Positions 46,078 to 54,620 of a stretch of DNA of 64,000 nucleotides are shown here, piece by piece. Numbering within the stretch: position 1 is the stretch's first letter; the number at the start of each line of letters is the position of its first letter. A program made the position numbers and the translations under genes. This DNA comes from Hyphomicrobiales bacterium. GTDB lineage: Bacteria; Pseudomonadota; Alphaproteobacteria; Rhizobiales; Rhizobiaceae. The notes under the pieces are model-generated. The model was not told the origin of the DNA. It saw only the letters and a program-made list of their open reading frames with translations, and ran no database searches. The stretch lies in NCBI GenBank assembly GCA_900472485.1, contig UCII01000034.1, positions 62,001 through 126,000 on the forward strand. Reading direction: 5' to 3'.

Positions 46078-46869
46078 TTACTGACCGCTTGCGCCCTGCA
46101 CGGGCTGAACCAATAGCTTGCCGTTTTGAGGCTGGTTCTTCGACGCGATGAACTGCGCCAGCGCCGCCGCCTGTCTGCCGTTCAACTCATGGACATTCGG
46201 GCCCGGCGTTGCCGCCGCTCCGGACGTCGTCACCTGGGCAATCGGCTGCGGCGAACCCGAGGCCGGCGAGGTCGCATTGCGAATGACGGGCGGGGGAAGC
46301 ATGTCGGCCGATGTGCGGCCGTTCGGCACGGCGGCATCCATCGTCTGCGGCGCCTCTGTCTGCATAGCGCTTGATGGCGCGCTGTAAACGCTGCGCATCA
46401 TCGGCGTGATCGCCTGGCCGCCGTCGGTCTGTGTCTTGGCAAGCGTCCCATCCGGATTGACGGCAATGGGCGGCGGTGCGGAAAAGATGCTGCTTCTGCT
46501 CGCATTGACGCCGGTCGGCTGCGTGACCAGGCCGGCAATACCGGTTTGCCCGTCCGCAGTCGGGGCCGTAGGCGCAGGATAGAGTGCCTGGTTCTGCTGG
46601 GCGACGATCTGCTGACGTGTGCCGTTGACGCTGTGGACCATCGGATCACGATAGGCGACATCGGCCTTGCGTCGCCGGGCATCGGCCTTGCTGTTCATAT
46701 CGGCTGCCAGCTGTTCTGCCACGGTCAATGGCACGACCGGCGCAGCTTGCGAAGTCTCGATCGGCTTTTTGGCCGTGGTCGCGCAGCCCGCAATCATCAC
46801 AAATGAGGCAAGAACGGCAATTGTGCTTGCTAGCTTCTTCCTGCCGTATAAAATCTGTTGATCGCACAT
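46078..46869 (-). CDS. Low-complexity lipoprotein of unknown function
   Basis: A 263-residue protein with a signal region (KLASTIAVLASFVMIAGC) ending in a lipobox Cys near residue 28. The rest is rich in Ala, Pro, Thr and Gln with no domain I recognise, and ends in a short helix ELNGRQAAALAQFIASK. The ATG at 46869 has AGGGA upstream; the longer frame to 46995 adds 42 residues before the signal and is unlikely. It is monocistronic. Confidence 0.75.
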   Translation of the reverse strand: MCDQQILYGRKKLASTIAVLASFVMIAGCATTAKKPIETSQAAPVVPLTVAEQLAADMNSKADARRRKADVAYRDPMVHSVNGTRQQIVAQQNQALYPAPTAPTADGQTGIAGLVTQPTGVNASRSSIFSAPPPIAVNPDGTLAKTQTDGGQAITPMMRSVYSAPSSAMQTEAPQTMDAAVPNGRTSADMLPPPVIRNATSPASGSPQPIAQVTTSGAAATPGPNVHELNGRQAAALAQFIASKNQPQNGKLLVQPVQGASGQ

Positions 46870-47072
46870 GGGACGTTCCCTGCAAAAAAGGCTTGCATCG
46901 GAACGGCCTCCTGCGAGGGACGACGATACCGCACGCGCCGACTGGACGATGAGCGCGCGATATCCGATGCATGATGCTTCGAGTCGTCCAAGCATGCCGG
47001 AGGATGGGCGTGGGCTGCAAGCGCGAAACGGATGGCTCCGCGCGTGCCGTAAGCCTCGCGAAAGCTTAGGCT

Positions 47073-47513
47073 TTACCAGGAGCCGGTGTTGGCCATGGAA
47101 GCCCAGGGCTCGGCCGAGGGAAGATTGGCGCCCTTCTGTAGGATCTCGATGGAAATGCCGTCCGGAGAACGCACGAAAGCCATGTGACCATCGCGGGGAG
47201 GACGGTTGATGGTGATGCCGTTGTCCATCAGCTTTTGGCAGGTCGCATAGATATCGTCGACTTCATAGGCGAGGTGGCCGAAATTGCGTCCTCCGCTATA
47301 TTCCTCCGGGTCCCAGTTGTAGGTCAGTTCCAGGCTGGGGGCACCGTTGCTGCGAGATGATTCGGCGTCCTCGTCGGCCGCAAGGAAAACGAGCGTATAG
47401 CGACCTTTCTCGTTTTCGTAGCGGCGGGTTTCGGTAAGCCCGAATAGAGTGCTATAAAAATGCAACGAGGCGTCGAGATCGGTGACGCGGACCATCGTAT
47501 GGAGATAACGCAT
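47073..47513 (-). CDS. gloA: Lactoylglutathione lyase (glyoxalase I)
   Basis: A 146-residue VOC enzyme that converts the methylglyoxal-glutathione adduct to S-lactoylglutathione. The start MRYLHTMVRVTDLDASLHFY carries the first metal His, LELTYNW carries a Glu ligand, FGHLAYEVDD a second His, and the C-terminal DGISIEILQKG the last Glu. All four ligands expected for a Ni/Zn glyoxalase I are seen. The length is typical. Single gene. Confidence 0.92.
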   Translation of the reverse strand: MRYLHTMVRVTDLDASLHFYSTLFGLTETRRYENEKGRYTLVFLAADEDAESSRSNGAPSLELTYNWDPEEYSGGRNFGHLAYEVDDIYATCQKLMDNGITINRPPRDGHMAFVRSPDGISIEILQKGANLPSAEPWASMANTGSW

Positions 47514-47710
47514 TCTATTTCCTCTCTTAATGTTGAGCTGGGCGGATCTTCGATCGCGACACCAGCTTCGCGCAAGTCTTGGAGCAATAATCTTAGGGTG
47601 GGAATAAACGAAAACTAGGACTTGCGCTTTTCCGTTACCAAGATGTTAATCTTGATATCAGGGAATCAGTTAACCGTAACAGTGTGACGCGTAATCGAGG
47701 GCTGACTAGG

Positions 47711-48289
47711 ATGGGTGACAGAATTTCATCGAAGGGAGTTGTCGACTTCGAGGAGATGTCGGGTGATACCGTCGAGCTCATCGAAATCTCAGGCGTCGTC
47801 AAATGGTTCGATGTCGCCAAGGGCTTCGGTTTCATCGTGCCTGACAATGGCATGCAGGATGTGCTTCTGCATGTGACGTGTCTACGCCGCGACGGTTATC
47901 AGACGATTCTCGAAGGAACCCGCATCGTCGCGCTGATCCAGCGCCGGGAGCGCGGTTATCAGGCGTTCAAGATCCTCTCCATGGACCAATCGACCGCGGT
48001 GCATCCCTCGCAGATGCCGCCTGTTCGCACGCATGTGCAGGTGACGGCGACGAGTGGCCTGGAGCGCGCGCTGGTCAAGTGGTTCAACCGCACCAAGGGC
48101 TTCGGCTTTCTGACGCGCGGCGAGGGCACCGAGGATATCTTCGTGCATATGGAAACGCTGCGTCGCTTCGGCCTGGCCGAGCTGCGGCCGGGGCAGGTGG
48201 TTCTTGTCCGCTTCGGACCAGGTGAAAAGGGCCTGATGGCGGCGGAAATCCACCCGGATGCGCCGAGCCCGGTCACGCGGCCACATTGA
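47711..48289 (+). CDS. Double cold-shock-domain protein
   Basis: A 192-residue protein with two cold-shock domains: residues 25-90 with VVKWFDVAKGFGFIVPD, and about 120-185 with LVKWFNRTKGFGFLTRG. Both have the RNP1-type KGFGF motif for single-stranded nucleic acid binding. The first domain has a degenerate RNP2 (VLLHVTCL), the second a regular one (IFVHMETL). This two-domain form is typical of alphaproteobacteria. The ATG at 47711 is preferred over GTG 47684. A DUF192 gene follows one base after the stop, so the two are coupled. Confidence 0.9.
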   Translation: MGDRISSKGVVDFEEMSGDTVELIEISGVVKWFDVAKGFGFIVPDNGMQDVLLHVTCLRRDGYQTILEGTRIVALIQRRERGYQAFKILSMDQSTAVHPSQMPPVRTHVQVTATSGLERALVKWFNRTKGFGFLTRGEGTEDIFVHMETLRRFGLAELRPGQVVLVRFGPGEKGLMAAEIHPDAPSPVTRPH

Positions 48290-48290
48290 C

Positions 48291-48803
48291 ATGAACAAAG
48301 CCGGATTTCTTGGAATTTTGAAAAGCGCCATTTTGGCGCTTTTTCTCGTTGGGGCCATCGCTCCATCGTCTTTCGCGGCACAGAGCGCAGGGCAACAGTC
48401 GATGGCTTTCGATTCGGAACCGCTTTCGATCGCATCGCCCAAGGGCCAGACGCATAAATTCACCGTGGAACTGGCCTTGACGCCGCCACAGCTCGAATTG
48501 GGCCTCATGTATCGCGACAACATGCCGGCCGATCACGGCATGCTGTTCGATTTTGGCACGTCGCGACCCGTCATGATGTGGATGAAGAATACCAAGTTGC
48601 CACTCGATATGCTGTTTCTGGATCAGAAGGGCGTCGTCACCCATATCCAGGAAAACGCCGTGCCCTATTCCGAAGCGATCATCAGCTCCGGCGGGCCGGT
48701 TGCCTATGTCATCGAGCTGAACGCCGGCATTGTTCGCAAACTCGGGCTTGCTGTTGGCGATACGGTGACGAGTGCCACCATCTCGGCAAAGCTCGGTAAG
48801 TGA
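48291..48803 (+). CDS. DUF192-family secreted protein
   Basis: A 170-residue protein with a signal peptide of about 30 residues (ILALFLVGAIAPSSFA). The mature part is the DUF192 domain with FTVELALTPPQLELGLMYRD, MLFDFGTSRPVMMWMKNTKLPLDMLFLD and YVIELNAG. DUF192 proteins are widespread extracytoplasmic small proteins of unknown function. The ATG follows the cold-shock gene stop by one base. Its presence beside a double cold-shock gene is a recurrent alphaproteobacterial pairing as far as I recall. Confidence 0.88.
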   Translation: MNKAGFLGILKSAILALFLVGAIAPSSFAAQSAGQQSMAFDSEPLSIASPKGQTHKFTVELALTPPQLELGLMYRDNMPADHGMLFDFGTSRPVMMWMKNTKLPLDMLFLDQKGVVTHIQENAVPYSEAIISSGGPVAYVIELNAGIVRKLGLAVGDTVTSATISAKLGK

Positions 48804-48848
48804 ATTTTCATCGGGGAAGATGTGTTCGGCAAGTTTTTACCTGTTGCA

Positions 48849-48878
48849 GTGGGGAGGCGAACCGTGTATCTCCCCACT
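48849..48878 (+). other. Stem-loop after the DUF192 gene
   Basis: GTGGGGA and TCCCCAC are separated by about 15 bases. No T run follows. It may be a weak terminator or a leader structure before the tRNA-Pro gene. Confidence 0.4.
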
Positions 48879-48949
48879 CGTTCCGCAGGGCTAAGCGTTC
48901 GGCGGTACGGAAATCAGCTCATGATCTCGTTTTGGTCATGTAGTCGGTG

Positions 48950-49026
<77 letters not shown>

Positions 49027-49205
49027 TTTAAAATTCCCTCATTAAAGTCTTTGAATTCGTCCTGGTGGCGGCTGCCTTTTTGCTTGAAAACAAAGGGATT
49101 CGCAGCTAAGCAAAAGTCGTGTTCGCGTGGCCTGTAAGGGACCGCGCCAAGGCAAGAGAAGCAAGAAGGCGGATCATTCCCGCTTGATTCGGAGGCGCTG
49201 CAGCA

Positions 49206-49511
49206 ATGCCTGCCAAGATTTATCGTCCTGCAAAAACCGCCATGCAATCCGGCAAGGCCAAAACCAATATTTGGGTTCTGGAGTTCGATCAGGAAACGCC
49301 GCGCAAGATCGATCCGATCATGGGCTATACGTCCTCGGGCGACATGCGCCAGCAGCTCAAGCTGACCTTCGAGACGCAGGAGCAGGCGGAAGACTACGCC
49401 AAGCGCAACGGTATCGAATACCGCGTCGTCGCTCCGAAGGATCCCATCCGGCAGACCGTCTCCTATTCCGACAACTTCCGCTTCAATCGTATCCAGCCCT
49501 GGACTCACTGA
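49206..49511 (+). CDS. Complex I NDUFS4-like subunit (ETC complex I subunit family)
   Basis: A 101-residue homologue of the accessory NADH dehydrogenase subunit NDUFS4 (18 kDa subunit), found in alphaproteobacteria and mitochondria. Seen are KIYRPAKTAMQSGKAKTNIWVLEFD, the MGYTSSGDMRQQLKLTFETQEQAEDYAKRNG region (shown as separate motifs GYTSSGD and LTFETQEQAEDYA) and the C-terminal YSDNFRFNRIQPWTH. It probably sits on the peripheral arm of complex I. The nuo operon is not in the window. tRNA-Pro lies upstream and tRNA-Arg downstream. Confidence 0.93.
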   Translation: MPAKIYRPAKTAMQSGKAKTNIWVLEFDQETPRKIDPIMGYTSSGDMRQQLKLTFETQEQAEDYAKRNGIEYRVVAPKDPIRQTVSYSDNFRFNRIQPWTH

Positions 49512-49602
49512 AGCCAGGCACTTATGGAACGCCGGCCATTGAGTTTGGCGGCGGTTTCAGGCATGTGTTGCCCGCCGCACCTAAGGTGCGGCCAGGCCTT
49601 AC

Positions 49603-49679
49603 GGCCCCTTAGCTCAGCTGGATAGAGCACTTGCCTTCTAAGCATGTGGTCGCAGGTTCGAATCCTGCAGGGGTCGCCA
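49603..49679 (+). tRNA. tRNA-Arg(UCU), integration target
   Basis: GGCCCCT pairs with AGGGGTC, then G and encoded CCA. The anticodon loop CTTCTAA gives TCT. The anticodon stem CTTGC/GCATG has one T-T mismatch. The tRNA is otherwise intact. Its last 20 bases belong to the 30-bp direct repeat that reappears at 50945. Confidence 0.92.
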
Positions 49680-49689
49680 TTTTCCCGAT
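49660..49689 (+). repeat. Left attachment-like repeat at the tRNA-Arg 3' end
   Basis: The 30 bases from the T arm through CCA and 10 bases beyond (TTTTCCCGAT) recur at 50945-50973 with a single base missing. Duplicated tRNA 3' ends are the usual trace of site-specific integration. Confidence 0.7.
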
Positions 49690-50112
49690 TGTCCATACCG
49701 AAGACATAGGTAACAGAGCGTACCTAAGACATGGGTGACAGCCTCGTGCCGAAAGGGTCCGGCAGCGGTTCGAGCCTGCCTGTCTCGTCATCGAAGCATC
49801 CCTGATCGTAGTCCATAAAGCTTGTGAGCCTGGGCCGGAATTTCAAAACGGCCACCGATATCTTGAAACACTGCCTGGCGCTGGATGAAGCCATGGCCGA
49901 CGGGGCGATCGACAAACGCGCTACTTGGCATGCGAGGGAGCGCGCCCAGCCTTTAGCTGATGGGCTCTGCTCTCTGCACATTTGAAGATGTTGCGCTATG
50001 CAAATTTGGCGTGATCGAAATTGGTGCATGAGCGAAATTATCGCTACGCTGAAGCTACTTACAGGTCGATCTTTGATTGGCTGACTTGGTTGGATATAAG
50101 GGCTTTCAAAAC
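49690..50112. other. Spacer inside the tRNA-Arg-bracketed element
   Basis: About 420 bases between the left repeat and the HEPN-like gene. Besides the possible transposase remnant, a 53-codon plus-strand frame (GTG 49824 to 49985) exists but has no motif or ribosome site, so it is not called. The promoter of the downstream gene should lie near 50000-50100. Confidence 0.4.
49724..49840 (-). pseudogene. Possible transposase C-terminal remnant
   Basis: The minus-strand frame ends with DYDQGCFDDETGRLEPLPDP and FGTRLSPMS before the stop at 49724. I recall a similar C-terminal pattern from rhizobial insertion-sequence transposases, but could not check it. The frame upstream loses resemblance to any protein, so only a fragment would remain. 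Confidence is low. Confidence 0.35.
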
Positions 50113-50946
50113 ATGATCGAATTGGATGCGTCGCGCTTTCATCATCTCACGGTTTTCCTGGCCCTGGCGGAAGGCAGCCTTTCGATACACCGATGGAATA
50201 GAACGAACGAGCGTGTGACGATTGCCGTAAAGGGTGCCGTTCACGGGGATATGGGAAAGGAGTTCGACGATTTTATTGCAATGCTCGATTCCATTGGTCT
50301 GCGAATATCTCGGGCAAAACTGGTGGAGGTGAAAACCTGCTGGGTGGCTCACGGCCAACTAGGTCAAGATGACGAGCGGCTTGAAAAGTTGCTGCACGAG
50401 TTTCGCGACAGGCTTTACGATGAACTCAAAGCTTCAAAGTTCATTGTGCTGAAATCAGGGGAGCAAGCGCTCTACGAACCCCAAGTGCCTTTGTTCGGAA
50501 CATTAGTAGCATTGAGGTTTCCTTCCGCTGCTTTTGAAATTGCGGAAGCAGGAAAGTGCCTTGCGTTGGAACGGCCAACAGCTTCGGCGTTCCACGCAAT
50601 GCGGTCCATAGAAATCGGAATTAGGGCGATAGCCCGATGTCTGGGCATTTCAGACCCGATCAAGGACGCTGACCGCAATTGGGCCGTAATGCTTAGAAAG
50701 GTGAAGGACGAAACAAATCGTCGAAATTCAGCAACCTCACCGGCCTGGGCCAATTCAAGTGACCGACAGTTCTTCGAAGAAGTGTATGCTTCGCTTGACG
50801 CGGTTCGAAATCCGTGGCGGAATGCCACAATGCATGTTGAAAACGTCTACACTGAAGACGAGGGTACGATGATCTTCAATGCAGTTAAAGGTTTTATGAT
50901 GAAATTGGCCACTCGGATGGATGACAACGGCGTGCCGCTCGCCTGA
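50113..50946 (+). CDS. Hypothetical protein with HEPN-like C-terminal motif
   Basis: I do not recognise this 277-residue protein as a named family. Its C-terminal half contains helices typical of HEPN proteins (RPTASAFHAMRSIEIGIRAIAR at about 154-175, split here as PTASAFHAMRSIEIG and IRAIARCLG) and the motif RNATMH at 236-241, which fits the HEPN ribonuclease signature R-polar-x3-H. HEPN nucleases are common in toxin, abortive-infection and other defence proteins. The N-terminal 130 residues may be a sensor or partner domain. Base composition looks more AT-rich than the neighbours. It is the only intact gene between the tRNA-Arg repeats, and its stop codon overlaps the right repeat. The ATG at 50113 is preferred over TTG 50077. 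Confidence 0.7.
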   Translation: MIELDASRFHHLTVFLALAEGSLSIHRWNRTNERVTIAVKGAVHGDMGKEFDDFIAMLDSIGLRISRAKLVEVKTCWVAHGQLGQDDERLEKLLHEFRDRLYDELKASKFIVLKSGEQALYEPQVPLFGTLVALRFPSAAFEIAEAGKCLALERPTASAFHAMRSIEIGIRAIARCLGISDPIKDADRNWAVMLRKVKDETNRRNSATSPAWANSSDRQFFEEVYASLDAVRNPWRNATMHVENVYTEDEGTMIFNAVKGFMMKLATRMDDNGVPLA

Positions 50947-50973
50947 ATCCTGCAGGGGCGCCATTTTCCCGAT
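50945..50973 (+). repeat. Right attachment-like repeat
   Basis: This copies the tRNA-Arg 3' end and downstream bases at 49660-49689 with one T deleted in GGGGTCGCC. The distance between repeat starts is 1285 bases. Confidence 0.7.
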
Positions 50974-51033
50974 GTGATTTGCATCCGGTGGTATCGCGTG
51001 CCACTAGCCAAGTGATATCGCTACCGCTCCTAT

Positions 51034-51195
51034 TCAGTTCGCCACCGTCGGCCAGCCGCCGGCAGCTTTTGGCCTTGTAGCGTCGACCGCCATCTGGATA
51101 AGGTCGTAGCCGTACATTGCTCCGGCCAGCTTGATGACGATGATAGCGACACTCAAGAGAGCTAATCCGCCGATGATCCTGTCGCCTTTTTTCAC
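51034..51195 (-). CDS. Small membrane protein of unknown function (53 residues)
   Basis: A GTG-started frame encodes 53 residues beginning MKKGDRIIGG, with one membrane helix at about residues 8-27 (GGLALLSVAIIVIKLAGAMY) and a short polar tail ending in WPTVAN. A GGGGAAGCGGG-like site precedes the start. The lysine pair before the helix suggests a cytoplasmic N-terminus. It lies outside the right repeat, between the element and aapP. No function can be proposed. Confidence 0.55.
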   Translation of the reverse strand: MKKGDRIIGGLALLSVAIIVIKLAGAMYGYDLIQMAVDATRPKAAGGWPTVAN

Positions 51196-51377
51196 GGCCC
51201 GCTTCCCCGACGTCTCGTGAATCCCGCATTATCAGCGGCGACAAAGAATATATCTCGTTTTTTGCGAAACGCTACAGGGCTTGCTCACGCTGCCAATTGC
51301 CAGGCGGCAATCAGGAGGAGACAGCTCGCGATATCCTCTGCGTAACGCCGATGGCGATCGCTGAAATCGGCCTATGA

Positions 51378-51412
51378 AAAACCCGCCGGCTGCGGTGCAG
51401 CGGCGGGTCTTG
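51378..51412 (-). terminator. Terminator of the aap operon
   Basis: On the minus strand, an ACCCGCCG...CGGCGGGT stem with an imperfect inner part is followed by TTTTTC. It lies 20 bases beyond the aapP stop. Confidence 0.8.
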
Positions 51413-51431
51413 TTCATTCAATCGATCCGTA

Positions 51432-52205
51432 TCAGTGCAGGATTTGGCTGAGGAACAGCTTCGTGCGCTCATGCTGGGGATTGTCGAAGAATTCCTTCGG
51501 CGAATTCTGTTCGACGATCTGGCCCTGGTCCATGAAGATGACGCGGTTGGCGACCTGGCGGGCGAAGCCCATTTCGTGCGTCACGCACAACATGGTCATG
51601 CCTTCTTCGGCAAGGCCGACCATCGTGTCGAGCACTTCCTTGATCATTTCCGGATCAAGCGCAGACGTCGGCTCGTCGAACAGCATGATCTTCGGGTTCA
51701 TGCAGAGCGAACGAGCGATTGCCACGCGCTGCTGCTGACCGCCGGAAAGCTGGCCGGGATATTTCTTGGCTTGTTCCGGGATCTTGACGCGCTTGAGGAA
51801 GTGCATGGCGATTTCTTCCGCCTGCTTCTTCGGCATCTTGCGCACCCAGATCGGCGCCAGCGTGCAGTTTTCCAGAATGGTCAGGTGCGGGAAAAGATTG
51901 AAGTGCTGAAACACCATGCCGACTTCCCGGCGCACTTCGTCGATCTTCTTCAGATCGTTCGTCAGCTCGACGCCGTCGACGATGATCTGGCCCTTTTGGT
52001 GCTCTTCCAGGCGGTTGATGCAGCGGATCATCGTCGATTTGCCCGAGCCGGACGGGCCGGCAATGACGATGCGCTCGCCGCGCATGACCTTCAAATTGAT
52101 ATCGCGCAGTACGTGGAAGTCGCCATACCACTTGTTCAAGTTGATCATATCGACCGCGACCTCTGTCTCGGAGACGGTCATTTTTTTCGATTGGGCTTCA
52201 GCCAT
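51432..52205 (-). CDS. aapP: General L-amino acid ABC transporter ATP-binding protein AapP
   Basis: The 257-residue ATPase of the Aap system, which imports a broad range of L-amino acids and is needed for symbiosis in rhizobia. Walker A is GPSGSGKST, the signature is LSGGQQQRVAIARSL, and Walker B is KIMLFDEPTSALDPE. The N-terminal 15 residues are an acidic/polar extension. It is last in the aapJQMP order, 18 bases after aapM, followed by the operon terminator. Confidence 0.95.
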   Translation of the reverse strand: MAEAQSKKMTVSETEVAVDMINLNKWYGDFHVLRDINLKVMRGERIVIAGPSGSGKSTMIRCINRLEEHQKGQIIVDGVELTNDLKKIDEVRREVGMVFQHFNLFPHLTILENCTLAPIWVRKMPKKQAEEIAMHFLKRVKIPEQAKKYPGQLSGGQQQRVAIARSLCMNPKIMLFDEPTSALDPEMIKEVLDTMVGLAEEGMTMLCVTHEMGFARQVANRVIFMDQGQIVEQNSPKEFFDNPQHERTKLFLSQILH

Positions 52206-52223
52206 TTTCTATTTCCCTCAATT

Positions 52224-53378
52224 TTATCGCTTGTGGCCGGTGTCGAGATGGCGTTCCACAAAGCCTGAATAGCGCGACATGCCGAAGCAGAACAGCCAAA
52301 AAACGAATCCGGCGAATACAAGACCCGTCACCGGCGTCACCGCGCTTGCCCAAGCGGCATCCGCGAAGTTCTGACGAACGATGCCGAGCAGGTCGAACAT
52401 GCCAATGATCGCCACGAGCGACGTGTCCTTGAACATGCCGATATAGGTGTTGACGATGCCGGGAATGACCAGCTTGATCGCCTGCGGCAGAATGATCAGC
52501 CGCATTTTCTGCCAGTAGCCAAGGCCGAGTGAGTCGGCTCCTTCGAATTGACCCTTCGGTATCGCCTGCAGACCGCCGCGGATGACTTCGGCCATATAGG
52601 CCGAGGTGAAGATCGAAACGCCGACCACCGCACGCAAAAGCTTATCGACAGTCCAGCCCTGCGGCATGAACAGCGGCAGCATATAGCTGGCCATAAACAG
52701 CACGGTGATCAATGGTACGCCGCGGATGATTTCAATGAAGCCCACGCACAGCATGCGGACGACCGGCATCCTGGAGCGGCGGCCGAGCGCAAGCAGGATA
52801 CCGAACGGGAAGGAGACCGCGATCGCAACGAAGGCAATCACCAGCGTTACGAGCAGGCCGCCCCACCTTTCCGTTTCGACTATTTCAAGGCCAAAACCGC
52901 CATGAAGCAGGAAGAACGAAATAACCGGCAGCACGAAGAATGCCAGAATTGCGTTCAATCCCTTTTTGGGAACGGACGGCATCAGCAGCGGTGCGAAGCT
53001 GGCGACCATCAAGATGCAGACCAGTATCGGCCTCCAGCGCTCGTCCGGTGGATAGAGGCCGAACATAAAGACGACGAATTTCGCGCGGACGAAGGCCCAG
53101 CAGGCGGCGTTCCAGCCATCCGGCTGGGTTCCGCCTTGAACCGTAGTGGCGCAGAAAGTGCGGTCTGTGCCGCTCCAGACTGCGTTTATGAACAACCAGT
53201 TGACCAGATGCGGTATCGTCCAGGCAAGGAAGGCGACAGCAAGCAAGGTCAGAACAATGTCCTTTGGCGTGGCAAACAGGTTCTTTTTCAACCAGTGCCA
53301 CGCGCCCCTTTCGCTGGCGGGTGCCGGCTGCGCAACAAGCAATGTCTTGCTGACGAAGTTTTGATCTACGCTCGACAT
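52224..53378 (-). CDS. aapM: General L-amino acid ABC transporter permease AapM
   Basis: A 384-residue permease with about eight membrane segments. The EAA loop is present as ALGLGYWQKMRLIILPQAI-like residues (here SLGLGYWQKMRLIILPQAI), the site that contacts AapP. The long N-terminal part before the core is characteristic of Aap/Bzt permeases. Its start is one base after the aapQ stop, so translation is coupled. Confidence 0.94.
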   Translation of the reverse strand: MSSVDQNFVSKTLLVAQPAPASERGAWHWLKKNLFATPKDIVLTLLAVAFLAWTIPHLVNWLFINAVWSGTDRTFCATTVQGGTQPDGWNAACWAFVRAKFVVFMFGLYPPDERWRPILVCILMVASFAPLLMPSVPKKGLNAILAFFVLPVISFFLLHGGFGLEIVETERWGGLLVTLVIAFVAIAVSFPFGILLALGRRSRMPVVRMLCVGFIEIIRGVPLITVLFMASYMLPLFMPQGWTVDKLLRAVVGVSIFTSAYMAEVIRGGLQAIPKGQFEGADSLGLGYWQKMRLIILPQAIKLVIPGIVNTYIGMFKDTSLVAIIGMFDLLGIVRQNFADAAWASAVTPVTGLVFAGFVFWLFCFGMSRYSGFVERHLDTGHKR

Positions 53379-53379
53379 C

Positions 53380-54573
53380 TTATCTCTCCACCAGAGCCAT
53401 CTTGGCGTTGAACCAGTTCATGAACAGCGACGTTGCGATGCTCAGGATGAGATAGATGGCCATCCAGATGATGACGATTTCGACGGCTCGGCCGGACTGG
53501 TTGAGGATCACGCCGCCGACGGCGACGACATCGGCATAGCCGATGGCGATGGCAAGCGACGAGTTCTTGATCAGATTGAGATATTGGCTCGTCAGCGGCG
53601 GAATGATGATGCGCATTGCCTGCGGTATGATGACCAGCCGGTTGATGGCTGATGCCCGCAGACCAAGCGCGCCTGCGGCTTCCGACTGCCCCTTTGGTAC
53701 GCCACGAATGCCGGCGCGCACGATCTCGGCAATATAGGACGCGGTGTAAAGGGAAAGGGCGAGGAGAAGCGCAAGGAACTCCGGACTTATCACCGTACCA
53801 CCCGTCAGGTTGAATTTGCCGGCGATGGGATAATCGAAGGAAAGCGGCATGCCGGTCACCAGGAAGACCACCAACGGCAAGCCGATCAATATGCCGATCG
53901 ACACCCAGATCGTGTGGAATTGCTGACCGGTTGCCGCCTGACGCTTGTGCGCCCAGCGCGCCACAAAGAACACGGCGGCGATGGCGACGAGGAAAGCAAT
54001 GCCCACGGCCCACATGCCCGCGCCGAAGATCGGGCTGGGGAAGGCAAGGCCGCGATTGCTGAGATAGCTGGAGAATGGCAGGTGCACCGCATCGCGCGCC
54101 TGCGGCAGCAATACCAGAACGCCGCTGTACCAGAAGAAGATGACGAGCAGCGGCGGGATATTGCGGAAGATTTCGACATAGGCCTGGGAAAGCTTCGCGA
54201 TCAGCCAATTGTGCGAAAGCCTGCCGATGCCGATGATGAAGCCGACGATCGTCGCGGCGATGATGCCCACGAACGATATCAGAAGCGTGTTGAGCAGGCC
54301 TACGAGCAGCGCATTGGTATTGGTGGAATCGCTCGAATAGGGGATTAGCGCCTGGCCGAGATTGAAACCGGCGCGGCCTTGTAGGAAGTCGAAGCCGAAA
54401 GATCTGTTCAAGGCGCGCAGATTGTCCATCGTATTCGTGACGATGAACCAGCAGAAAGCCGCGAGGATGATAATCGTGACGGCCTGGTAGAACACACCCC
54501 GAACTTTGGGATCGTACAGCGCTGCCGATAAGGCCGAACGCTCGCCTTCAGGCGAGTTTACAGTAATTGCCAT
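53380..54573 (-). CDS. aapQ: General L-amino acid ABC transporter permease AapQ
   Basis: A 397-residue permease partner of AapM. The EAA loop is seen around ALGLRASAINRLVIIPQAM, and the AGRAGFNLGQALIPY segment with a large periplasmic loop is typical of AapQ. The ATG at 54573 has GGGGA upstream. A stable stem-loop lies between aapJ and this gene, consistent with lower permease than binding-protein expression. Confidence 0.94.
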   Translation of the reverse strand: MAITVNSPEGERSALSAALYDPKVRGVFYQAVTIIILAAFCWFIVTNTMDNLRALNRSFGFDFLQGRAGFNLGQALIPYSSDSTNTNALLVGLLNTLLISFVGIIAATIVGFIIGIGRLSHNWLIAKLSQAYVEIFRNIPPLLVIFFWYSGVLVLLPQARDAVHLPFSSYLSNRGLAFPSPIFGAGMWAVGIAFLVAIAAVFFVARWAHKRQAATGQQFHTIWVSIGILIGLPLVVFLVTGMPLSFDYPIAGKFNLTGGTVISPEFLALLLALSLYTASYIAEIVRAGIRGVPKGQSEAAGALGLRASAINRLVIIPQAMRIIIPPLTSQYLNLIKNSSLAIAIGYADVVAVGGVILNQSGRAVEIVIIWMAIYLILSIATSLFMNWFNAKMALVER

Positions 54574-54620
54574 ATAGAAATTTTCCCCAATGTGCCTGTT
54601 CAGGCTTGTTTTCTTGAGGG

